Below are positions 1 through 8,921 of a stretch of 64,000 nucleotides of DNA, piece after piece. Source of the stretch: Macrostomum hystrix (Eukaryota > Platyhelminthes > Macrostomidae); assembly GCA_950097015.1 (NCBI GenBank), contig CATNEN010000038.1, positions 4,571,001-4,635,000 of the forward strand, written 5' to 3'. The notes under the pieces were generated by a model. The model saw nothing but the letters and a program-made list of their open reading frames with translations, was not told the origin of the DNA and did no database searches. How positions within the stretch are numbered: the first letter of the stretch is position 1; every line of letters starts with the position of its first letter. Position numbers and translations under genes: made by a program.

Positions 1-399
1 TTCTACGCCGATAGTGTCTGGCAGCCAAACGATGAGGTGATCTTCGTCTATTGCGTTGAGCCGCCGCGTCTCTCCCTCGGCGACATAGTGTCCACCGGGG
101 CGGCAGACGCCTTTGCCAAAGGCGTTGAGTCCGCCATTGAAGAAGGCCATAGGCTAGCTGACGAGCTCAGAGCCAAATGCACAGCCATGGGCCTAACTAG
201 CACTGTGCGCTTCGTGGAACGCATGGAACCCAATGGGCCCGGCCCAGCCATTGTGGATGTCAGCCAGGAGGAGGGCGTCACCTGCATTGTGCTGGGCACA
301 AGAGGCCGCGGCAAGGTCAGGAGAACCTTTCTAGGAAGCGTGTCCGACTATGTGCTGCATCACTCGCGCAAGCCTGTGCTCATTGTGCCCCCGCAGTGA
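1..399 (+). CDS. Universal stress protein (UspA family), 3' part
   Basis: The frame is open from base 1 to a TGA at 397-399; the 5' end lies outside the window. About 132 residues of a UspA-fold protein are visible. The second strand ends in VIFVYCVEPP. Near the C-terminus is the ATP-binding signature G-x2-G-x9-G-S (GTRGRGKVRRTFLGS), followed by the usual last strand ending VLIVPPQ. USPs are small cytosolic nucleotide-binding proteins linked to stress responses; the exact role in animals is not settled. It is a paralogue of the next gene (2174-3303): both have an ER(M)-PGPA-V block and the same signature. At the position where the second gene has an intron (after AYAK), this copy reads straight through (AFAK-GVESA). 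Whether it has other introns upstream cannot be seen. Confidence 0.9.
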   Translation, partial: FYADSVWQPNDEVIFVYCVEPPRLSLGDIVSTGAADAFAKGVESAIEEGHRLADELRAKCTAMGLTSTVRFVERMEPNGPGPAIVDVSQEEGVTCIVLGTRGRGKVRRTFLGSVSDYVLHHSRKPVLIVPPQ

Positions 400-404
400 G
401 GTCT

Positions 405-797
405 CTTGCCTTCTGACTGTCTTCTCCCACCTGACTGTCTTCTCCCACCTGACTGTCTTCTCCCACCTGTCTGTCTTCTCCCACCTGACTGTCTTCTCCC
501 ACCTGACTGTCTTCTCCAACCTGACTGTCTTCTCCCACCTGACTGTCTTCTCCCACCTGACTGTCTTCTACCACCTGACTGTCTTCTCCCACCTGACTGT
601 CTGTCTTCTACCACCTGACTGTCTTCTCCCACCTGACTGTCTTCTCCCACCTGTCTTCTACCACCTGACTGTCTTCTCCCACCTGACTGTCTTCTCCCAC
701 CTGACTGTCTTCTACCACCTGACTGTCTTCTCCCACCTGACTGTCTTCTACCACCTGACTGTATTCTAACACTAGACTTCTCCCATCTCCCACCTGA
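405..797 (+). repeat. 18 bp minisatellite
   Basis: About 20 copies of CTGACTGTCTTCTCCCAC start six bases after the stop codon of the stress protein gene, with some units shortened or carrying TAC for CCC. Long open frames here on both strands are translations of the repeat. Confidence 0.95.
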
Positions 798-1285
798 GTG
801 TCTTATCAAATGTATATTTGCTTTATTACAAAGCAGAGAGCTTCGTTTAGTAGTTAAGACTTTATAGTTTATAATTTATTTTATTTCATTTTAATAGACT
901 CGGTACATCTCCTTTGTTTTACTGATTCTCTTTCGCTTTTATTGTCGCTGTTTTAGTTGCTCAGAATCGATTTTATTTAAATCAGTAATTATCTTACTAT
1001 AAAATATTATTTCTATCACCAACTCTGTGATATCAATGCTTATGCGCTTTTCTGTTGCAGCTTCTGTATCTCATCGACCTAAGTCACATATTTGCATAAT
1101 CAGGATAAGTGTTTTTGTTGATGTCTGTATTGATAAGGGCTTTAAAAAAGCATTGTATTTATCAGGTTTTCTGTCGGATTAAAACCTACACACATAGATA
1201 AGTAAACCTATTCTCTAGCTTCCTTCTTCTATTACTCGCTTTTTTGCTTTTGCAGTTGTGTTTTAGTTGTGTTTGCAGCAGTTAG
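798..1285. other. AT-rich intergenic DNA, no gene seen
   Basis: No coding exon, RNA gene or array is visible. It includes the likely 3' flank of the first stress protein gene. Confidence 0.6.
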
Positions 1286-1640
1286 GGCGGATAGCTCAGT
1301 CAGTAAGGTGTCGGACTCTGGATCAGATGGTCCTGGGTTCGACTCCCGACCTAGTCTAGAACTATTCGTGCAGCCTTTGGCAAGCTGCTTTGCCCTGATG
1401 TGCACACAGTCTACTCAGCTGCAAATGAGTACCGACGAAATAATAATTCCGGCTGGCGTGGAATACTCGTAAAGCAGTTCTGTGCGGCAATTCTGTGGGG
1501 TGTGGATGCTGCCGATATGTTTGGAAAAATAAATTCCATTGCTGACACGCGGCTGTCAACCGGTGTCCGAGAGAGCCGGGGAGTACAATAGGTGTGCAGT
1601 CCCCGCCTGCTAGTGTGCCTGACACACAAGACCTGCACTG
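1286..1640 (+). mobile_element. tRNA-derived SINE (family 1), copy 1
   Basis: It begins with a tRNA-like head: an A box (TAGCTCAGTCAGTAAG) and a perfect B box (GGTTCGACTCC) at about 1338. The acceptor stem does not close, so it is not a working tRNA gene. Behind the head is a block with CCTTTGGCAAG ... CAGCTGCAAATGAGTACC. This resembles the conserved central domain known from several metazoan SINEs (Nin/Meta type, named from memory). The same order is seen at 26.7 kb and, inverted, at 29.8 kb. The 3' limit is uncertain. Confidence 0.6.
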
Positions 1641-2160
1641 GCCCTTGGGTCTAGTGTCATATATTATTATAGTTTTCTGCGCGATCTTCTCTGTGATTAG
1701 CAGTATTGTTAGCTGGCGCTGATCATTTGTGCATTACAGCACTTCATTTTAGCAGAACATTTCCAATTAGTCCTAACGGAGCTTTTCGTATTTACTGCTG
1801 TTTATTACTCTGTGACTCAACTGCGATCTTTAAATGTCTGCTTTTTAGCTTTTCTTGCCTACCATTTTTTCTGTCATTTTGTTTTTAATCAGGTTTTTAT
1901 TTACATTTCGAACGCTCAGATGCATCGTGTCTGCCTACTTATTTGTTAGTAGCAAGGTGTGATTTTTCACTCTGTATTTGACTAGATAAGTCTCACAGCT
2001 AGGCTATTATTCTAAAATACAGCTTTTTGTCTTATTCAAAAAACATGTCAAGACTTTTTGTTTATTTTTTTACCTAGCTTGCGTACTCATCAGATTGTAC
2101 TTTATGTGCTACTTACAAAAGTACATTTGATGTACTATTTTCATAGCTATCTCTGCGCAA
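1641..2160. other. AT-rich intergenic DNA upstream of the second stress protein gene
   Basis: Nothing recognisable except that it must contain the promoter, or a 5' intron, of the gene that starts at 2174. Confidence 0.5.
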
Positions 2161-2168
2161 TTTTCCAG
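2161..2168 (+). promoter_or_regulatory. 3' splice acceptor five bases before a start codon
   Basis: TTTTCCAG ends five bases upstream of the ATG at 2174. Either a 5' UTR intron ends here or the site receives a trans-spliced leader. Trans-splicing is known in flatworms; no leader gene was seen in this window. Confidence 0.4.
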
Positions 2169-2173
2169 CTGTC

Positions 2174-3303
2174 ATGTCCGTCAGCAGCAGGCTTAGTCGC
2201 CGCATACTTATCGCCGTTGATGGCAGCGACCACAGCGACCGCGCCATCCGCTGGTACGCCGCCAACATGAAGCGCCCAGACGATGAGCTTCTATTCGTCT
2301 ATGTTGTTGAGCCGCCCGCTGTTTCCATAGCAACGCGACTTACTCACGCCGATATAACTGCCGCATACGCCAAGGTTACTTTAATATGAATAGTTTTTGT
2401 TAGGATTACATGAAGATACTGTTTTAATGCCGACACGCAGCCAGCGACGAGGCCATTCTGTCCTGACTTTCTACATCGTCAGGCAGTGTATGTAGGTTGG
2501 CCCTTACACAGTAGAACTACCAAGGGGGAATCCCCCCGTGACAATTATTTGTTCTGCACTCGAACGGAGCAACGCAAGCACACGAAACTCAAGAACATGC
2601 GTCACATTGTTGTTGCGCATCTTCTGAAACAAAACTACCAGACTACAAGACAAAACTACCAGACTACAAGACAAAACTACCAGACTACAAGACAAAACTA
2701 CCAGACTACAAGACAAAACTACCAGACTACAAGACAAAACTACCAGACTACAAGACAAAACTACCAGACTACAAGACAAAACTACCAGACTACAAGACAA
2801 AACTACCAGACTACAAGACAAAACTACCAGACTACAAGACAAAACTACCAGACTACTAGACAAAACTACAAGAAGAAAATCACGGAAAAATGTCGGTATT
2901 CGAACTCATGACCGCATGGATGGCCGTGTCGCACTCCCCATCAGCTACTGAATTGGTTAGGCTAGATAGCATAGCACAGCGATTCTCTCCCCACCTGCAG
3001 GAAGTGGACAAAGCCATGGACTTCGGCCACCGACTAGCCGCTTCGATTAGGGAAAAGTGCAACTCGGTCGGCATCGGCCAGACCATTCGCTTCTTGGAGC
3101 GCATGGATACAAGGCCCGGCCCGGCGCTGATCGAGGTGGCCAACGAGGAGAGGGCCGGTTTCATTCTCATGGGCAGCCGTGGACAGGGCCGGGTACGCCG
3201 CACCTTCCTTGGCAGCGTGTCCGAGTTCGTGCTGCACCACGCGCACCGGCCTGTGTGTATCGTGCCACCGCCGCCTGGCGATGACTCTGATCTGGCCGGC
3301 TAG
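2174..3303 (+). CDS. Universal stress protein (UspA family), two exons
   Basis: Exons 2174-2374 and 3001-3303 (TAG) give 167 residues, a normal length for a single UspA domain. The donor is AAG|GTTACT and the acceptor CACCTGCAG|GAA; the phase is 0. The N-terminus RRILIAVDGSDHSDRAIRWY is the first strand with the Asp of the nucleotide pocket. The C-terminal half has G-x2-G-x9-G-S (GSRGQGRVRRTFLGS) and a last strand ending VCIVPP, followed by a short acidic tail. These residues predict ATP binding. It is a tandem, same-strand paralogue of the gene at 1-399. The 626 bp intron holds a SINE fragment and a 21 bp minisatellite; the frame running through that array into exon 2 is an artefact. Confidence 0.93.
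2433..2512 (-). mobile_element. SINE family 2 fragment
   Basis: The segment with GCAGCCAGCGA, CCTGACTTTC and CAGGCAGTGTA matches the same blocks, in the same order, of the fuller copy at 18868-19212. The tRNA-like head is missing. It lies in the stress protein intron. Confidence 0.6.
2628..2872 (+). repeat. 21 bp intronic minisatellite
   Basis: About 11 nearly identical copies of a unit with core AACTACCAGACTACAAGAC, confined to the stress protein intron. Confidence 0.95.
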
Positions 3304-3356
3304 AAATAATAGCTCTATTGGCATTCTAACTTTTGGCATTGGATTGTGAATCACCT

Positions 3357-3900
3357 CAGTCTAAATTATCACTAAATTCTAGTCTACAATATCCCTGAAT
3401 TTTCGTCTAAAATATCCCTACATTTTCGTCTAAAATATCCCTATTATAGTCTAAAATATCCCTAAATTTTAGTCTAAAATATCCCTACATTTTCGTCTAA
3501 AATATCCCTATTATAGTCTAAAATATCCCTAAATTTTAGTCTAAAATATCCCTACATTTTAGTCTAAAATATCCCTACATTATAGTCTACAATATCCCTA
3601 CATTATAGTCTACAATATCCCTACATTATAGTCTACAATATCCCTACATTATAGTCTAAAATATCCCTACATTATAGTCTACAATATCCCTACATTATAG
3701 TCTAAAATATCCCTACATTATAGTCTACAATATCCCTACATTATAGTCTACAATATCCCTACATTATAGTCTAAAATATCCCTACATTATATTTTAAAAT
3801 ATCCCTACATTATAGTTTAAAATATCCCTGAAGTTTCGTCTAAAATATCCCCTCGTTTTAGTCTCTGTAATACCTAAATTCTATTCTAGATTATCCCCTA
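3357..3900 (+). repeat. 23 bp AT-rich minisatellite
   Basis: Starts about 55 bp after the stop of the stress protein gene. Unit core is TCTAAAATATCCCTACATTA, about 21 copies, with the best conservation in the middle and decay toward the right edge (traces to about 4020). Confidence 0.95.
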
Positions 3901-5100
3901 ATTTTTAAGCAGAATTATCCAATCCAAATTAGCCTAAAAATGCCTGATTTTGTTCTAAACTCCCCTAACCCACTTTTTAGTCTAAATTATCCCTTTATTG
4001 TATTCTTAAGTTTATCCCTGTATGAAAATTGCTGATATTTTCATTTGAATTCTCATTTAGTTTTGATATCCAAGCAGACTTTAATTCGATTGTAAAGGGA
4101 ATGCCAAGTATGTACACACGCAAATGGATGTTTTCCTATTCGATAATGTTAATTGATTCGCTAACAACTTTTACCCAGCAGACACCGTTGCTTTTAGATG
4201 AGTTTGAGCATCTTTTGCTTTCAATCGGAAAGCAATTAATTCATTCTAGCTCGTATTTGAATTCTTTTTAATCAGATATTTTCAATCGTTTTCTGTTATT
4301 ACAAATAAATTGCTGAATTTCACAAAATGGCATGTTGATTATTTGGCATGTGTGGACCTTTTTCCTATTTTATGGCTAGTTGGATGGCTAGACTAGTCAA
4401 ATTGACAAAATATTTTTTGAACTAAATGAACATTATAACTGTTGGACGTTTTAATTGCATAGTCGATCTCAACTTGCATTAGAAAAAAACATTTTTTGAG
4501 ATGAAAGGGAAATGTAATTAACATTTGCTAACATTAACAAATGTTAATATATTTAGTTTATGGCCAAACCCTATTTAGAAATGGGAAATTAGTTTCGTAA
4601 CTAAATTTTTGTAGAAAAGTTCAAGACTATAGCTGTACTTTTCTATCACAGAATGGCAAACCCAAATGAGAGGGTTATTTGAAACCAAAATCAATGTCTA
4701 GCCAAAAAATTCTTCATGTGTCTATTTTTGTCCACTTCATCCAGGCATTTAAAAACTTATTTTTACGTACTCAGCAATAGAAATATAATCTATACGCATT
4801 CTCATAGTACTTCCAATTTCTACTCGGTTTAGCATCTTGCCTGTTAATGAGTTTATGAATGTACAAAATATTGATTTTTATTATCATTTCCTCTTGTTAC
4901 TACTCAGATGTTTTTACAGCTAAGTAGTGTGCTTGATCAGCTTTTTTTATTGTTAGTTTTACTGCGCTTTAGCTTCCAAAAGTGTACATACACAGAAATA
5001 TATTTATATACAATAAATAGAATTGCATTGGACTTATTTTGGCAATGTTAAAAACATACCGGGCTTGTCTTTTTGGACGGGTTATTACTAAACAAACGTG
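3901..5100. other. AT-rich intergenic DNA, no gene seen
   Basis: Only an 80-codon frame of low complexity (4029-4271) stands out, with no family resemblance or splice context. No RNA gene was seen. Confidence 0.6.
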
Positions 5101-5101
5101 T

Positions 5102-5290
5102 TAAAAGTACGATAAAGAAAGGGGAGAGAACGCCGGTAGAAAATAGGTAAGGTTGAGGAATAGAGAAGGAGCGAAGGAGAAGGAGAAGAGAGGGAAGGAG
5201 GAGGAGGAGAGAGGGAAGGGGGAGAGAGGAAAGGAGGAGGAGAGGGAAGGAGGAGGAGGAGAGGGAAGGAGGAGGAGGAGAGAAGGTAGT
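5102..5290 (+). other. Purine-rich tract 5' of the bZIP gene
   Basis: Almost pure A/G sequence with GGAGGAGGAGAGGGAAGG blocks. Such tracts can adopt triplex or unusual structures. The pyrimidine-strand open frame rich in Ser and Pro is a composition artefact. Confidence 0.7.
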
Positions 5291-5473
5291 AAAATAGAAG
5301 AGGCGAGGCAGTAGTAGTAGAGTGAACAGAAGGGACAGTTTTGAAGGTGAATGGCAGCCTAGGCAGCCAGTTCTCAGTCTCCGGATGACCGCAGTCGCCA
5401 GTCCCCGTTCCCTCCTCAGGCTTCCGCATCTTCCGCTTCGTCGTTCATCGACTCCTCGTCGTCCGCTGCGGCC

Positions 5474-5938
5474 ATGTCGCCTGATGCCGCAGCCGCCGCC
5501 GCAGCCGATGATGTCAGCATGGCGGGCATTCCGCTATGGCTGACAGACCGTCAGCTGGCTGCCATTCCGGTGCGCGACCTGAACCGCCTCATGGAGCAGC
5601 AGCGGCTGACGGAGGAGCAGATCGGCCGGGTGAAGCGCTACAGGCGAATGCTGAAGAATCGCGAATACGCGCTTTCGTCCAATCGGCGCAAGGACGAGCT
5701 CTGCGTGGAACTGGAGCGGCAGCGCGACGAGTTGCGTCAGCTCGCAGCCACCCAGGCCGCCGGCCTCCGGTGTCAGCGCGGCCGCATCGACGAGTGGCAG
5801 GCCAAGATCGCCGGCCTGGAGGTCCTGCTGGCTGGCCAGGCGGAGCTGCGGGAGGCTCCGCCCGGCTTCGCCATGCTGACTGCCGAGGAGGCCTCCGTCG
5901 ACAACACCAGCACCGTGCCCAAGTCTGAGTCCCACTGA
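5474..5938 (+). CDS. Maf-like bZIP transcription factor
   Basis: 154 residues from the ATG at 5474. Residues about 22-55 (LWLTDRQLAAIPVRDLNRLM...) match the Maf extended homology region, which precedes the basic region in large and small Maf proteins and reads the flanks of the DNA site. The basic region is at about 55-73 (RRMLKNREYALSSNRRKDEL), followed by a short zipper with leucines at 80 and 87. The length and lack of an activation domain resemble small Mafs. Odd: in bZIPs the invariant Asn is followed eight residues later by an invariant Arg. Here Asn62 is followed by Asn70 and the Arg is at 71. The frame is also open back to 5363 (Ser-rich). A TTCTCAG acceptor at 5371-5377 suggests the coding exon may begin at 5378 with a start in an unseen upstream exon. 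Confidence 0.8.
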   Translation: MSPDAAAAAAADDVSMAGIPLWLTDRQLAAIPVRDLNRLMEQQRLTEEQIGRVKRYRRMLKNREYALSSNRRKDELCVELERQRDELRQLAATQAAGLRCQRGRIDEWQAKIAGLEVLLAGQAELREAPPGFAMLTAEEASVDNTSTVPKSESH

Positions 5939-6141
5939 GTCTGTGCTCAGTCCATTGTCTGTGCTCAGTCCATTGTCTGTGCTCATTCCATTGTCTGTGC
6001 TCAGTCCATTGTCTGTGCTCAGTCCATTGTCTGTGCTCAGTCAATTGTCTGTGCTCAGTCAATTGTCTGTGCTCAGTCCATTGTCTGTGCTCAGTCAATT
6101 GTCTGTGCTCAGTCCATTGTCTGTGCTCAGTCCATTGTCTA
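5936..6141 (+). repeat. 18 bp minisatellite
   Basis: About 11 copies of TGTGCTCAGTCCATTGTC begin at the stop codon of the bZIP gene and form its 3' flank. Confidence 0.95.
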
Positions 6142-6537
6142 TGGTCTTCACTACCGCCGCCCGCTCTGTGTTGCCCTGTTATTTTGCATTTCTCACTCAT
6201 TATCCCTCGAGTTTCTCATTCATTATTTCTCCAGTTACTATTTTCCATAGATTTCTACAAATCCAACTTTCTCCCAAAAAATTCTCCTTTCTTCCCAACT
6301 TTCTCCCAAATCAGTTGTCCACATTTCCCCTACGTACATAAACTCTAGTTTTTTAGACTGAAACTTGTTTTGCTTTATAGTATGCACTGTAAATTTGCTC
6401 ATTCGTTCATTTTTTCTCTCGCTTATTTACTCAGGAGTTTTGGCGTAAAAGCACTTGTTAAAAAATACATTAAAACATTTGTCAGTTCTTGGCTGCAGTT
6501 AAAAACGTTTTTATTTATTCCGATTTTTCCCTAATAA
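6142..6537. other. Intergenic DNA, no gene seen
   Basis: Pyrimidine-rich then AT-rich. Could contain the missing first exon of the downstream dehydrogenase, but none was identified. Confidence 0.5.
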
Positions 6538-7424
6538 AGTGCCATTAGCCTAGTCTGTCAGTGCCATTAGCCTAGTCTGTCAGTGCCATTAGCCTAGTCT
6601 GTCAGTGCCATTAGCCTAGTCTGTCAGTGACATTAGCCTAGTCTGTCAGTGACATTAGCCTAGTCTGTCAGTGACATTAGCCTAGTCTGTCAGTGCCATT
6701 AGCCTAGTCTGTTAGTGACATTAGCCTAGTCTGTCAGTGGCATTAGCCTAGTCTGTCAGTGACATTAGCCTAGTCTGTCAGTGCCATTAGCCTAGTCTGT
6801 CAGTGGCATTAGCCTAGTCTGTCAGTGACATTAGCCTAGTCTGTCAGTGCCATTAGCCTAGTCTGTCAGTGACATTAGCCTAGTCTGTCAGTGCCATTAG
6901 CCTAGTCTGTCAGTGGCATTAGCCTAGTCTGTCAGTGACATTAGCCTAGTCTGTCAGTGCCATTAGCCTAGTCTGTCAGTGACATTAGCCTAGTCTGTCA
7001 GTGTCATTAGCCTAGTCTGTCAGTGCCATTAGCCTAGTCTGTCAGTGCCATTAGCCTAGTCTGTCAGTGACATTAGCCTAGTCTGTCAGTGCCATTAGCC
7101 TAGTCTGTCAGTGGCATTAGCCTAGTCTGTCAGTGCCATTAGCCTAGTCTGTCAGTGCCATTAGCCTAGTCTGTCAGTGCCATTAGCCTAGTCTGTCAGT
7201 GACATTAGCCTAGTCTGTCAGTGCCATTAGCCTAGTCTGTCAGTGGCATTAGCCTAGTCTGTCAGTGCCATTAGCCTAGTCTGTCAGTGACATTAGCCTA
7301 GTCTGTCAGTGCCATTAGCCTAGTCTGTCAGTGGCATTAGCCTAGTCTGTCAGTGCCATTAGCCTAGTCTGTCAGTGACATTAGCCTAGTCTGTCAGTGC
7401 CATTAGCCTAGTCTGTCAGTGGCC
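6538..7424 (+). repeat. 22 bp minisatellite with one variable base
   Basis: About 41 copies with constant core CATTAGCCTAGTCTGTCAGT. Nearly all variation is at the single base between GTG and CATTAG, which takes all four values. Other positions are almost invariant. Confidence 0.97.
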
Positions 7425-7780
7425 TATTAATTTTTATCTGCCAATTAAACTCAGGCTAAAAACTTTGCAGCAACAGAAATCAACAGAACTCAAGTTATGG
7501 CAAAGCTTCTCAATTCTGTAAAGGTAATTTGAATTGATTTTGTATGCCATATTTTCTGCACTAGTTATTCTTGTGAAGGACAATCTAAACTTGATCATAA
7601 ACTCATAATGCAAAGTTGAACAGTTCAATTTTAGATTCTTCAATGCCTGCTGGACATATTTTAACTTTTTTTCTCTGTGGTACTTTATGAATCCTCATTA
7701 ATGTCGTCCGCCTGTTCCTTTCGTCTGTTCCATATACTTTAATATACTTTAGCACCTTCAGGTATACATAATTCTGCTTC
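7425..7780. other. Unique sequence between two arrays
   Basis: AT-rich, with short minus-strand frames and no recognised product. Confidence 0.5.
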
Positions 7781-8887
7781 TTTAGGTCCTTCATATACCA
7801 CCTTCAAGTTTTTCAGGTCCTTTAGGTATCATCATTCAGGTCCTTTAGGTATCAGCATTCAGGTCCTTCAGGTATCATCATTCAGGTCCTTTAGGTATCA
7901 GCATTCAGGTCCTTCAGGTATCATCATTCAGGTCCTTCAGGGAACATCATTCGGGTCCTTCAAGTATCGTCATTCAGGTCCTTCAGGTATCATCATTCAG
8001 GTCCTTCAAGTATCGTCATTCAGGTCCTTCAGGTATCATCATTCAGGTCCTTCAGGTATCAGCATTCAGGTCCTTCAGGTATCATCATTCAGGTCCTTCA
8101 GGTATCATCATTCAGGTCCTTCAGGTATCATCATTCAGGTCATTCGGGTATCATCATTCAGGTCCTTCAGGTATCATCATTCAGGTCCTTCAGGTATCAT
8201 CATTCAGGTCCTTCAGGTATCATCATTCAGGTCCTTCAGGTATCATCATTCAGGTCCTTCAGGTATCATCATTCAGGTCCTTCAGGTATCATCATTCAGG
8301 TCCTTCAGGTATCATCATTCAGGTCATTCGGGTATTATCATTTAGGTCCTTCAGGTATCATCATTCAGGTCCTTCAGGTATCATCATTCAGGTCCTTCAG
8401 GTATCATCATTCAGGTCCTTCAGGTATCATCATTCAGGTCCTTCAGGGAACATCATTCGGGTCCTTCAAGTATCGTCATTCAGGTCCTTCAGGTATCATC
8501 ATTCAGGTCCTTTAGGTATCATCATTCAGGTCCTTCAGGTATCATCATTCAGGTCCTTCAGGTATCATCATTCAGGTCATTCGGGTATTATCATTTAGGT
8601 CCTTCAGGTATCATCATTCAGGTCATTCGGGTATTATCATTTAGGTCCTTCAGGTATCATCATTCAGGTCCTTCAGGTATCATCATTCAGGTCCTTCAGG
8701 TATCATCATTCAGGTCCTTCAGGTATCATCATTCAGGTCCTTCAGGTATCATCATTCAGGTCCTTCAGGTATCATCATTCAGGTCCTTCAGGTATCATCA
8801 TTCAGGTCCTTCAGGTATCATCATTCAGGTCCTTCAGGTATCATCATTCAGGTCCTTCAGGTATCATCATTCAGGTCCTTCAGGTCG
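7781..8887 (+). repeat. 23 bp minisatellite
   Basis: About 47 copies with core GGTATCATCATTCAGGTCCT. It ends about 35 bp before the acceptor of the dehydrogenase exon at 8922, so it lies in that gene's first intron. Confidence 0.97.
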
Positions 8888-8921
8888 CTCACCAGCCCGC
8901 CCTTCACTTTCTCCTCCGCAG

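Noticed and set aside
1286-1357. tRNA gene
   Set aside because: A and B boxes are present but the acceptor and D stems do not pair, and a SINE body follows. The heads at 26706 and 29735 were rejected for the same reason.
4029-4271. 80-codon plus-strand gene
   Set aside because: AT-rich chance frame with no recognisable motif.
5088-5429. 113-codon Ser/Pro-rich minus-strand protein
   Set aside because: Translation of the pyrimidine strand of the purine tract upstream of the bZIP gene.
6538-7424. CRISPR array
   Set aside because: Regular units without unique spacers; the host is an animal and the repeats are head-to-tail minisatellites. The same applies to the other arrays.
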